Below the pieces are notes generated by a model. It ran no database searches and was not told where the DNA came from. It worked only from the letters and a program-made list of their open reading frames with translations. Positions 24,321-36,500 of a stretch of 64,000 nt of DNA are shown here, piece by piece. The position numbers and the translations under genes are program-made. Position 1 is the stretch's first letter. Every line of letters begins with the position of its first letter. Where the stretch lies: the NCBI RefSeq assembly GCF_965638725.1, contig NC_134949.1:78150017-78214016 (forward strand), written 5' to 3'. This DNA comes from Aptenodytes patagonicus (Eukaryota; Chordata; Aves; Sphenisciformes; Spheniscidae).

Positions 24321-27300
24321 CACGTAATCTTTATGCCATTTTGTAAACTAGTTCAAAAACCCCATGCAAATAATAATTACTAGTCCTTATTCAAGAATAT
24401 TAGTAAGAACTGCTTAGCAAAATACTGCCTCACAGAGGTTTTCCCTGTCTCTCAACATTTCCTGGCCACTTTTTCTACATCTATTTTGTACCTCATGCAA
24501 AAGAAATCATACCACTTTGCAATCCCTCAAATATCCAGCAGTTTTTAAATGATATTACACTACAGCCTTCTTTTTTCAATGGATCTAGAGCCAGCTAATA
24601 AAGCTTATAATCTACTGCTTTCTTCCCATCTTTTATACAGAACTTGATCGTAAACCCTGAGGCCATTCCACTGTGAACACAGAGTTTTCACTGAGGTATG
24701 CTAAGGGAGAGACTATATTCCAGGATAGCTGTTGCCAACAGCACAGTACTTTGGCATCAGGTTCTCTCTGTGGGAATCACTTGGTTTCTTGGGAATCCCT
24801 GTAGCCACTGTTCCACTGGATTTCCACTTCTGCAAGATACAGGAAGGGAGGGAACAATCGCCTCTTCCCTAACATGCTCATTCCCCTGAACAATCAATTC
24901 TTTGCTCCTTGCTTGTTTAGACTGGCATTTGCAATCAATCCCACAATGAAGCTATCTGGACAAAACATCAATAGCAGTCAATGTTAAGCCTGAACCCATG
25001 CTTTTGGGTTACTACAAAACCATAGCACCACAGTTATTCCAGCCCTCTGCTGGTCCGTTCCCATTACAAGCTTCTTTCCATACAAGTAGTTGTGAACATG
25101 TTCTTTAGTTTTAATCACTGGCAGAGCATACGATAATTTTTCCCAGGAGAGTTTAGCCATTGACTTTTAATAAACTGTCATCCTCTCAAGTCATTTACAT
25201 TCCTGTATCAATACGCAGTCCATAAACACTAGCATCTGTGTCTAATTGAAAATGAGGTTTAAAGCCCTGGTCAGTTAACAGAGAAAAAGTCAGAAGAACC
25301 TTTTCATCTCTGAATACTAAATCACACACTGACCGCTGAAATAACATTCTTTTCCTACCCCTTTTATGCAAATGTTATGTAATATTGTGAAACACAGAAA
25401 TAAACCTCCTCCGGTAGGATTAAAGTCCCAGAAAACTGCACATCTGGGAGTCTCTGGGGAGCTGGCTGGTATTCAAAGATCTTAAGAGTAGAATTTCCCT
25501 CCTCTGTGTGCCAGACCTAAATACATTCCTTTTAACACAATTCCTATTGCTTTGGGTACAGTTTCAGACCAGCAGCCTTGAGCTGATCCCAGCCTATTTG
25601 TAAATATATCTAATTTTGTTCAAAGATACTATCATGTACCCAGGGTACTATCTAGATGTAGTGAACCAGCCAGGAGTAGTTCTGGACCAAAGACTCCTCT
25701 GGTGGTCCCTCAAATGTAGCTGCCCACTATGAAAATCAAAGGCCATCACGTTGAAATGCTGCAAACCTTGCTTGCAATAAAAGCATTTTTTCTCATTTTT
25801 AGGGCCAATTTCTATTGCCAATCTTCGCTTAATATTCAGTCTGAAAAATCAGCTTAAATTTTTACAGGGTCTGGGGAATCATCTATTCGTGGTCACTCAG
25901 AGAAAGCCTTTTAAAGTGTTCAAGGTAGTTTCTACACAGGAACCAAATCTGCCATCATTTTTTTTTCTAACAAGAATTATGGTTGACACACAAGAAGAGC
26001 TGAAGGCTCACTTATGCTCTTCTGATACGTTTTTTCCATGTCCTTTGTGGCCTCTTCTTTCTTTGCTTGATGGCGAAAACAGATGAGGTGGGTGTTTGAT
26101 GTGCTGTTTCTCCTTCTGATGGCCTGGAGCTGGCTTGGAACACGGCAGCCTCGATCTTTGCTGAATCAAGGACAAAATCATGACACTTAACCAAAAGGTC
26201 TTTTGGGCCATTTTGCAACTGCCAGTTTAAAGCAACAGTACTATACCAGAACAAATCTAACTGAAACCTTCAATTCCATCTCTTTAGTGTTCCTCCTATA
26301 CACTATTTGTTTACTCCAGTGGGTTTACATTTTTACGTTTTACATGCATCCCTTCTTTCCTTTTTGCTGTTCACTACGCGTTAGCCACATTATCAAACAT
26401 ACAAAAATTCACCCCTGCTCCAGATCTACTAAAAATGTAACACATAAGATCCTGCTGTAAACTTTGTCTAAAAGACGGTTTCAGCCAAAGGTTTCTTCCT
26501 CTGGAAGACTATCATCATACTGAGCTGCATTTAGTGTTGCAGGAGTTTGTTCACAGTGGTAGATTACTTACTCCACACTAACAGATCTTCAGAGAATTTA
26601 GCACAGGCTGGATTTATAAGGTACCACCTGTCAGCTAACAGTCACTATTAGTCACCAAAATTGCACAAGCAGACAGACTCGTTCAGAGTCTGTTTAGCCA
26701 GGCTGGCCTAATAATTGCCATGTTTGAAGCTGTGTCTACTTTGGTCAGTAACCAAGCTCCCTTTCTTGTTGCTCAAGCACACGCCGGGGAGGGTCCTGGC
26801 TCTTCCATGCTTTCCCTATTCAGTATGGTGCCCCATGTTTCCAGCTAGCTGTGTAATAGTCTTTATTTTCTTCTGTTTGCATTTAGTCAAACTATTTGTT
26901 TGCATTACTGTAAATTTACTTTGTCTTATAAGCCAACTGTATTATTTTTATTGATAGCTTGAAAAATGAGGCAGGCTATCATGCCAGCATGTACGCTAGC
27001 CTCAGAGCTGTGCTTACAGAGCTCATGGCAGGCAGTTCTCAGCCTCCTTCTGAGTGCTTGCTTCCCGTCCTAGAGCACTGCTGCAAGGAATGACAAGTTT
27101 ATGGGTAAATTCCATTGCCTTTCTGAGGACCAGCAGCTTCTTCACTTGCCTTGGTCCAGAGAAACATATATAAATTCATCTACTGACAATTTATCTACCT
27201 CAGAAATGTTCAGTGGTATCTGTGCATTCTACAAACCTCCATAGTCCTCTGCAAGTGAGGACTGCAGATTCTCCCTCTTCCCGACTCTTGACTATCCTCT

Positions 27301-30300
27301 AACCCCTACAGACTTTAAACCAAAGGCCCAGAACGTCCTCAAAGATCAGGATAATGCCATCTCTTTCTGGTGGGTAAGGTGTGCAGTGCTGTTTGAACTG
27401 TATGGTATGACCCACATCCTTTCCGTTCCTTATCCAGCTGTCCCCCACCAGGGAGATAACATCATTTGAAGGAAAAGCTAATTATTCCCTTTATGCTTAA
27501 ACCAAAGGTGCCACAGAAGAGGAAACACTTGAGGCCTTTCACCAGGCTGCAACAGAGTGGTTACTCAGATGTTGGCCATATCATCTTGCTGAAGGTCAAA
27601 CAGTGCAGTCGCTGTAGTGCTAGGAAAGGAAAGGAAGACTCTTTACTCACGTTTTTCTCTAAATGGTAGATACACACTTCCCTCACCTCTGAATTTCCTT
27701 GTCATGATGGGTTTATTTGACGGTACTGTGTGCTTCTGTGATTTAATTGTTATGTTATTAGGGCGAGTAAAATAAAGCTGCAGCTTTTCTTTTGCTGTAT
27801 TAGTGCAGTTTAATTACATTTGGGAAAGGCGAAAAGGAGAGTGGGAGCTTGCCAACATTAATGCTGTCTGTCATTCACAGCCCATTGATGACAAGGAGTT
27901 GAAAGCTTGGCAGTTACTCTGGTAATCAGCAACCTGGCTGATGACGAATGGAAAAGATTATGTGAAATTTCCTGAAAGGGGGAAAAAAAGAGTTCTCCAA
28001 AGAAATAAAATACAAAACAAGAACAAAGGGCAAAAAAACCCAAACCCCAACTTCTAAATCCAACGCTAAATCCTTTTTATAATGTTTACATGAAAGATAC
28101 TACATGAAGCAGTTACAATAAATGAAAATTTTCCACTAGAAAACTGTGTTTGATGTCTATAAAAGGGATCTGTGTTCCTAAAATAGGAGCACAAATATGT
28201 CCACTTGATTGTTGAAATGGACTGTTTCCCCTGAGCTGAAGGATACATATCACTGGTAAAAAAAAATAACACCTTTCATCGCTATAGATGGCATCTCAGT
28301 TATAGTTTTAAATTTACAGCACTGAAAAGCTCATCTTTAGAGCTGTTCCAAATGTGTAACTCCAGATCTTTCAAAATACAAATACTTTGTTTTCTTTTTT
28401 ATTCTCTTTTTAATACAGGAAAATGCAGACATTTCGTCTTACTACTAGTAACATAAGCAACTGCTGTTCAGGCTTTAGAGTTATTTGTAGTACTCCAGCC
28501 TCTGACACAGTAGTAAACTTTAAGAAAAACTCCAGTTAAATGAAACTGGGAACTACATCAGTGTTTAAGAAGGAGAAATTCTACAGTAGTTACGTGGTTT
28601 TGCTGTGACCTGTAGAATGGATGATTTGTGACATTCCTCATTTGTCTTAATTAAAAGCTGAATATAATTCCAAAGCCATTTTTGGCATCTTTGGGATGAA
28701 ACAATGCTGGCTTGTCTGAGGTTTTGTCCTGTCATTTTTCTGTAGCTGCTGGATATACCTACTCAGTTTCACAATTCACATAATTGGGCTTTGGGATTCC
28801 AGACTTCGGCTTTTCATTTTGCTCGTGATGGGAAAATTAAAAGGCCTTATGGTATCTATAGTATTACTAGACCATAGTTTTAAGAATAAGAAAAACCTGT
28901 ACAATTCGACAATGTACAATTGTTTGCTCGGTATGCAAGCAATTGAGACTTTTGTCTCTTCTATTTTGTCAAACACAATATAATACAAGAAAGAAACGAA
29001 CGGCTTTTAATCATGATGTTAAGCAACTCAGGCAATTTAAAGTTTACCAGCAGGTAATATTGACTGTGCAGGACTGTGAATACGGAATTTCTCTTTCACA
29101 CTGTTGAACAGATACATCACTATGTGGCTTCAGTCTTTTTCCCCACAGGCAGAATACCGCAGTTCCGTATTTTATGAGGAATTGGAGGGAACACCTCACC
29201 ACAGCTGAAACAAGATCACTGAGGTTTACTGGAAAACTACATGAGACTGATTTGATTGATATGTTTAGTGTTAAGAACTGGCTATGTATTTATTAGATTA
29301 AAAATATAATGCTTGTTAGAGACCTCCTCCCCACTAAAGAAATTAGAACGGGATATTAGTCATGTATCAGACCCAGTTTTAAATTTCTGTGGAAAAGACG
29401 TAAAATTTAGGGTGAAAACCCTGTAACGCGTTTTTTGTGTTAGCAGTGAAGTTCCACTGCCCGAGCAACAGGTCTCTCCATTCTGGACAATGAAGAAGTA
29501 AGGCTACTTTATAGACAAGGCTTCCTACATACATCATTCTCTCCATGTAGTAATTATGCCCAGGCACAACCTGATGTTTTTCTGTATTTGTCCAGGTTTT
29601 ATGGACATACAGCAATGCATCAGAGCTCGCGTACGCTAACTCTGACTTGCATGCTATATATTCAGGTGTCCTGGCTAAGACCACACTGAATGTATAGATC
29701 AGCTGTTACTTGCACACGTGCATTAAATCTGATCCTTCAGGAAAGCATCACAGGAGCATAAGTCAGACAAGTTTAAGAAGTATTGACTTTAGTGCATACG
29801 CATAGACTAGCTCTGCAGTGCATGTGCAGGAAGTCTGGCCTGTCAAAGAAGCACAGAGGATGGGAAATGGATAACGTAAGAGAGGATGGATTGCAGATTT
29901 CAGAGGTATAGGCTGTCACTCAACAGTGGTCTACTGTTCCTCTTCTGCAGTGACACTGTGCTGACAGAAGTCTGCACGAACCCTTATCTGTAAAAATCAA
30001 ACTGCTCGAGAATCATAAAAAATCCTAAAGTAGACTAGATCTGTTCACTTAATGGGTGGTTTTGAAGTACGGGTTTAAATTAAACTACACATAAATAGTT
30101 GTCAACCACCAAAAAGCCAAACTAAGTACAAAAACTCAGCGGAAATAAAGTGGTGCACTGTTATACAGGATTATATTTATTATCCATTTCTGCCTTCCCC
30201 AGCGATCTCTGGAACTTCGTTTGCCCAACTACCTTTCGCTTTAGATAAGGGGATCATTTCCTCCCCTATCACTTGAAATTAATTTTTGTCTGTTGCTACG

Positions 30301-30659
30301 TAAGTGAAGGTTCACATAGAGCACTTTCTGTCATCAAAACTAATCATTCAAAAAATAAGATATATAAGCTCTTCCACCTTAAAGTAACAATCTATTTGTA
30401 CAACCAAGCGTAACTATTTAGGGGTTCCTTCCTTCATTATCCCATGAATTTGATCAAAATCCCATTACAAGTACTGTCTTAACCGGACAACATTATTCCA
30501 TAATATTTTCCTCCAAAATTCATTATTTAAAAAAAATCAAATGACATTTTGTTGATATTTTATCTGCATCTCTTCAATTTATACTTGGTATTGCAGCTAA
30601 CTTAGGTTTTATACTCGCTGTCGTGTAGTGATGTGAGTTAAGATAGTCAATCAAAAACG

Positions 30660-30788
30660 ATGTTTGCTGCTGAAGTTTTGAAGGTGATGCCACTGAACTG
30701 GCTGAAGTCACTGCCTAAGCAGATGGAACAGGATGTAACTGATGCAGGAAAGCGATGTTTGAGAGCTGCAGTTTCTCCTGCAGGCAGG
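30660..30788 (+). other. Possible small exon of 43 codons ending at a strong donor; unrecognised
   Basis: An ATG at 30660 opens a frame of 43 codons starting MFAAEVLKVMPLNWLKSLP. It reaches a strong donor-like GCAGG followed by GTGAGT at 30789. The frame has ordinary amino-acid composition, unlike the CpG-island frames. It could be an alternative first exon for a transcript running towards MPPED1. However, the known MPPED1 coding exon has an in-frame stop just upstream of its ATG, so this frame could not continue into MPPED1 through the proposed acceptors. I do not recognise the peptide. It may be chance. Confidence 0.2.
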
Positions 30789-31941
30789 GTGAGTATCGTC
30801 TTTGTTTCAATCCATTCAAGTAGTTCAGTTAAGAACTATTTAACTCAAAGCTGAAAAATCAACGTAAGAGTAGAAAAAGTAAGATTGCCTATTTTCCTCT
30901 GTCAGTCTACAGCTAAACCGAAGTATGAGAGGATAAGATCTACTTTCTCTAAGATTGTGAAGGACATGGCTACTAGAAGCTTCCAATTTAATTCCCATTC
31001 TACAGGTCATTATTTCAGTTGTTTCATAAAATATTTTAAAATGCAAACATGCTTTTGAAATGCATCAAGCATACTGAAGGTAGTCTTAATGAACAATTTA
31101 AAATGACCTCATGTAAATTTTAATTGAATGTCAGTTTTCATACAAACAGAACTTGAGGCAAATCATAAATAACTAAAAATGTAAAGTACCATTCACTATT
31201 TTGTAACAATAAAGGATGAGAAATTAATGCTCTGAATAAAAGATTTTAAAGCTAAAATAGATTAATTCAATGTGTATAGATACAATGTTATCTCTTAGCT
31301 GAAGAATCAAAATAGCCAGATTTGGTAGTAGTGATCAGTTGCAAATTCATGTTTACATGTTCACCAAAAAAGGAAAATCAATTTATCTTAAGAAAGACAA
31401 CTAAAATTTAAAAAGTAAAAAGAAGATCTAAATTACCAAGATCAAATTTTTCTGCTTGTTCTTTTAAACAATAGTTAAAATGAGGGATTTACATCCAACC
31501 ACCCTTACCCTACCTGGAACATTTAATCAACAATTTTGAATATTAAAGACAAAAATAAATAAGAACAATGCTTAGCACATTTGCTTCTTTATTTTTGGTA
31601 GGAATTTATTACTCATATTTCCCATGGGGAAACTACACAGCCTCAAGATTTCCAAAAAAAGGTGCCTGTAATTACTTTTCTAAGCTTGTATTCACGCATC
31701 TGAATACGTGAATTGATTGTGAATATGTTCTGCAGCTTCTAATAGGTCCTAACCATTAGGCTGATCAAAAATTTTTCAAGCACATTTATATTGTTGTAAA
31801 AACGCTGACAGGTCAAAATGCAAACTTTCAAGATAAATACATGTTTTGCCAGTAACAGAAACTGTGCGGGAGGGTTCTCAGGTCCAATTTTCGGTTTCTG
31901 ATACACAGCCCAGCCTCATCTCCATCTGCACACAGAACGGA

Positions 31942-32012
31942 TAATAGCTCAGTGGGTAGCTGAGGTATTCCCCCCCCTGTGCGGAGGCTTGTGTTCAAGT
32001 TTGGCCTCTGCT
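31942..32012 (+). repeat. tRNA-like head of a SINE or tRNA pseudogene
   Basis: An A-box-like TAGCTCAGTGGG (31945-31956) and a B-box-like GTGTTCAAGTTT (31991-32002) occur with roughly tRNA-like spacing. A C run between them disrupts any cloverleaf, and the acceptor arms do not pair convincingly. It is better read as the decayed head of a tRNA-derived SINE than as a working tRNA gene. Confidence 0.45.
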
Positions 32013-33390
32013 TCGGTAATATGCTGACTATGGGGCTAGGCTGAGATGCATTCCTTTATTTCCTCCAGAAAATTTCTTAACACCATCTATTTCATTCTGA
32101 CATAGAACACATGTCCAAATCGCAATTTTCTTTTATAGAATGGGTATTTTCCAGCTCAGGATTTTTAAAAACACTGTTTGATCACTGATAAAGTCACCAT
32201 GTGCACTAAAAGCGGATGTAACTCCACTAATTGTTGCTAGATATCCAGCATGCTTCCTTGCCTAGGAGGCGATACGGGAACAAGTGTGCAGGAATTAAAT
32301 TTATTCTTGGAAGGATTTTAAAATATTTCATTTTAGAATCGCTCGACAATTGTGCAGTAAAGCCCTTCGTATGTAATTTGCCTCTCCTCGATGTATGCAT
32401 TTAACTCTCCTGCTCTCTACTCATATCATAGGAGTGTAATATTACATATTTATGATTCTACCATGGCCTGATTTTGAAGCGAAGGGAGGCTGTGCATGCT
32501 CAGTGCCTCTGAGAAATACACCAGGCGCTGGCAGGGAAGGGGCCTTCCCTCATGACACCCCGAAGTTCCCCGCTGCCGTACCACTACCTCACATTGGACC
32601 GGACCTCCGCAGCCCCCCCCGGAGCCCCCGAGTCCTTCTCCCCCGCCACCACCACCACCTGCACTGCTGAAGCGACGGCCAGCGGCTCCCCTGGCCCCAA
32701 GGCGCTGGCCGGAGAGGAACATTTCGGCCGCGGCGCGGACGCGGGCTCCGGGCGTGGGGACAGCTGGCCCTGACCCCAACGGGCGGGTCGCCCGCCCACC
32801 TAACGGTCGCCAACCCGCCGGCGCGGCGCGGCCTGGCTGCAGGCAGGCACCCCCGGGAACCCCGCAGCCAAACTTCCCCCGATCTCTGAGGGGAGAAGGG
32901 GGGCGACCGGGCACGGGAGGCCGGGACCCCCTCTCCGCCCCACGACAAGCCCCCCCGAAAGGCCGGCGCGGAGTTCCTGCCTCCCCCCACTACACACACA
33001 CGCTCCCCAGGGTGCTGCCTCAACTCTGCCCCGGGGCGGGCAGCCCCACCGGCGGGCTCCGGCGGGCCCCTCGGGCGGAGGGCCGAGGGGTGCAGCCTCC
33101 CCCTCCCGCCGGAGGCGGCCCCGCGCCGCCCCCCGCTGACCTCCACCCGAGGCGGGAGGGCGCCAACCCGCGCCTCCGCCGCAGCGCGGGCCGGCAGCGC
33201 GTCCCGGCCCCAGCCGGGGGCCATGGAGCACCGCGGGCCCCGTACCCGGCCGGGCCGCCCCGGCCGCGGCCCGGCCGCAGCCACGGTAGCTCACGGCTCC
33301 GGCGGCACGGGGCACGGCCGGCCGGCGGGTCTCCCCGGCCGGGCGGGGAGGAGAGGAGGGCCGGCAGTGGGGGATTCCTGGCCCCCCAAA

Positions 33391-33440
33391 GGAGGTGGGG
33401 GAGGCGGGGGAGGGGAGGCGGGGGGGAGGGGAGGCTGGGC
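33391..33440 (+). other. G-quadruplex-prone run in the CpG island
   Basis: Closely spaced runs of four to seven G separated by A, GC or AGGC occur on the + strand, 70-115 bases upstream of the candidate donor at 33506. Similar G runs are at 33906-33928 on the + strand, and a C-rich mirror (G-rich on the minus strand) is at 33766-33803. The sequences satisfy the usual pattern of four G-runs with short loops. Confidence 0.6.
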
Positions 33441-33505
33441 TCCCGGAGAAGGAGACGATCGCTCGCACAAAATCCTGCGTCTTCAAAGCAGCCCCGGCGG
33501 GCAGG

Positions 33506-33511
33506 GTAAGT
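33506..33511 (+). other. Candidate splice donor of an untranslated first exon
   Basis: The sequence GGCAGG followed by GTAAGT is a near-ideal donor inside the CpG island. If used, the first exon ends at 33505 and the first intron would be about 14.7 kb to the acceptor near 48234. A second donor-like site, AAG followed by GTAAGG, is at 34057. The acceptor-like CCCCCCTCTGCAG ending at 34347 could start an additional small exon. RNA evidence is needed to choose. Confidence 0.5.
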
Positions 33512-36500
33512 ATTTTGGGGGAGCCCCCTCCCCGACCTCCCCCCTGCCCCTGCAGGGGTGGGGAGCGGGGGAGGGATGCGTGCAGCCGCCCCGGGCGGGG
33601 TCTCCCCGCCGGCTCGGGGCGGGGGGATTGTGCGCAGGGCCCGTTCCCTGGTGCGCGATCGGTTCAAGGCAGCGAGGTTCAAGCCTCAGCGCTGCTTTCA
33701 CCGGCTGGGGACTGAGGAGATGGGGGGGGATGGGTCTGCTTGTGTTGCCGTGCGAGGATCTGAAACCCCCCCCAGCCGCCCCCCCCCGCCTACCCACCCC
33801 CAGCGCGTCAGGGCTTTGCTTCTCCCAACCAAGCTTCCCCGTGGCTTCTCTTTGCTCCTTAAAAAAAATATATATGCCCCAAAGCTAGAGAGAGTGAGGC
33901 GGTCGGAGGGGGGTGGGGGGGGGAAGGGCTTCTCTGAGGAGCGGGAGAGAGGCGGAGGGAGAGCCGCCGAGAGCCTGGCAGCTCCCCTTGCTCTGCCTCA
34001 GTGCTGCTCTGCCGGCGCTTGCCTGCCGCCGGGCGTGAGGAAGGGGGTGTGTGAAGGTAAGGGCTGTCACCGTGCTCTCGGGGAAGGGCTGCCGCTGCCC
34101 TGCCCGCGCCTGCCTCTCCGGCCGTGCGAGTGCGCGCTCGCGAAGGGGGCGAGCAGCCCCCTGCCCCACGCGTGTCCAGCCGCCTCCCGCGAGCCAGCCG
34201 GCAAGTTACTTTGTTCGCAGAGTTCCCGCGGAGGCTGGGCTGCCGCGGGCGGGCGGCGGCGGCGGCGACCCCCGGGCGCCCGGCACCTCCGCCAGCCCGC
34301 TCGCTCGCGGGGCGCCCCGGCGTGCCGCTCTCACCCCCCCCTCTGCAGGTGTCACCAGCCGGCACCGGAGACCTCCCGGGAGGGAAGCCCCCGGGGAGAA
34401 TCCGCGTGCGCCTTCCCCGATAGCTTCCCCTCGCGTAGCCGGGGAAAGGGGTGATGGAAGTGGAAGAACTTTCCTTTGTCGTAGGAGAGGATTTAGTGAC
34501 CTCCAAAGTTTTGTTCCGGGAGGAAACCGTTCCATAAGTTTTTCAGGATTCGTGCTAATTTTCGTGTAATTTGTTGCTCTGTTACTTGGTATCCAGCACG
34601 CTCAAAGCCGTGGAGCGGAAAAAGAGATTAGGGACGTTTAGGAAGGGATTTCATTGCTTTTAATACGTTGCTTTTTTTAATAGCTGCATTTTGTATTTTG
34701 CACTTTCAGATGGGTAGTGTGGAATACATTTATAAATGCATATACTTGCCTGTGGGTAACACGGAGGATAAAGATGGGAAACGTGCACAAACTTGACAGA
34801 TTTTAAACATTCCGTTCTCTTTGGCAGAAGATCAATAGTTGAAGATTTCTGCTTACACAATCTATACCTTGACAATATCATAATTAAGAGATCTGCTGAT
34901 AATGTACGGTATTGATAGCCACTTCAACTTCAGTTAAGGCTTAATAAATTTAGTAGGTAATTTACACTAATATAAAGGAGCTTTGGATATTCTGGATAAA
35001 CTGATAACTAGGCAAGATGATTAAACTTTGTGATTGGCTCCTGGTGAAGTGAAGTCTCAGTTTTTCACAATAGTATCAGTAGATATTTAAAATACAAGAC
35101 TACATTTTAAATGTGCATGTCTGAAATTTGACTACCAAAAAAGAGTGTATCTTTTGAGAAGACCAATTAAGGAGTCATTATATGATGGTAATCTGTGTTG
35201 CACCCATTCGTAATAAACAGTTTCATGATGTCAGGCACTGTAAATTTTCTGGTTGTGTACTACACCAATAGGGGGGGTTAATTTCTATTTTACATACGGA
35301 TTCTTTTGAAATTATTAAATGTAATGGCTATCCCATGTATGATACGTACATGAATTGATTGATATTAATTATTACCCAAGACATTTTAATGGTATGTTTA
35401 AACAGTTTTAGCTTGGTTCTTCTGGTTTATTTCATTGTCTCAAGCTGTCTGAGACAGAAGAATCTTAAAATTTCGTGCTTGTACATTATTCCTTCTACCT
35501 CTTCTCTCCCTGCTCTCCTTCGGTCTAATTTAAAGCAGAGTAACCACTGAGAATACCTGTACATGTTCATGTGAAGAAAAACGCCCATTTTAAAGGTACA
35601 CAAATCTTGGTAGATAAAAGCAAACCCCTCATGCCCTGTATGAAAACATATTGAGCTGGTATTAATAAGATACTTGTTTTGGTATTAGTTTGTGATGCCA
35701 AACAACAAACATGAGAGAATGCAAAGATAAAGCTGTCACTCTGATCTTTGTTTAAACAGGTCATGGTTTTTATTTAATGCTGTGTGCTCATTACAGGAAC
35801 TGTCAGCAGGAATGTAAAGCGGACTGGAGTTCTGGTTTGGCATACATAGCCAATTCTGACATTGATGTTTCTGCTTCTTGAGTTAATGGTTCATAGAATA
35901 TAGTGGTGTTTGTGATCGTATTTATTTAATTGAATTTATTATAAGGAATTAGAAAAAAATGTCCGGCTTGTGTCCTTTTAGGAACCAAATATGATCATAT
36001 CTGCTGCCTCAGGTGCAGTCCTCCTCACCTGAAGAGTTACACAGGAGTGGGCTCTTCTATATAGTAGAACATGTAGAGGCGTCTAAAAAGGTTACTGTTT
36101 TTTAAGTCAGCTAGAGCTCTGCCACTGAATTATGAGGAAGGAGACTCAGATCCCCTGAAACCAGGTAACTGCTTAGTTGATTATCCAGGCAGTTTCTTTT
36201 TTCAGACATATGGAAACAAAGCAAATAGTAAATAAAAAAATGCATTTATAATTGAGAATTTTAATATTTTTGTTCATGAAAACAGTTTTAATCTCAAATG
36301 ATTAATAAACACAGTAAAAATAAATCAATCCAGTCCATTTGATTCTTGCTGAACCTTGTTTTGAAGGATTTAGAGAGGATGTGTAAGGTAATCTGAGGGA
36401 AGACCCTTTTCACATGTTCCTGTTACATTAAGATACATTAGAATATTGCAATGTATAGTTTGAGCTCTCAGAATAAGACTAAGTGTAGTGCTGGAAACTT

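Larger units (their letters stand above)
13262..32549. other. AT-rich noncoding sequence between the two CpG islands
   Basis: About 19 kb with no convincing gene. If the 12.6-13.3 kb island is a distal promoter for + strand transcripts, this is intron. Recognised items are listed separately: MIR-like pieces at about 17.1 and 17.7 kb, the unclassified repeat at 23.8 kb, a possible exon at 30.66 kb and a tRNA-like SINE head at 31.94 kb. From about 20100 to 20980 the + strand is strikingly purine-rich. Sequences around 15340-15620 and 27700-27960 have the texture of conserved regulatory DNA (TAATTA and ACAAAG words), but this cannot be shown from one genome. Confidence 0.55.
32550..34440. promoter_or_regulatory. 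CpG island, likely MPPED1 promoter and untranslated first exon
   Basis: Base composition changes sharply here from AT-rich to very GC- and CpG-rich, with GGGGCGGGG-type Sp1 sites (for example near 33615). No obvious TATA box stands out. This is the usual look of a broad CpG-island promoter. The island is about 14 kb upstream of the first MPPED1 coding exon and on its sense side carries a good splice donor at 33506, with further donor-like (34057) and acceptor-like (34348) sites. Long open frames on both strands, up to nearly 300 codons, are full of Gly, Pro, Arg and Ala. They come from the scarcity of stop codons in GC-rich DNA and I do not call them genes. An ATG in good context at 33223 would open an upstream frame that terminates soon after either proposed splice into the 48.2 kb exon. 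The assignment to MPPED1 rests on position and strand only. Confidence 0.75.

Noticed and set aside
31942..32012. Functional tRNA gene
   Set aside because: A C run interrupts the anticodon region and the acceptor stem does not pair; only the internal promoter-like boxes remain.
32450..34569. Many overlapping frames of 70-298 codons in the main CpG island
   Set aside because: Mutually overlapping on both strands, low-complexity composition and no domain. They are explained by base composition.
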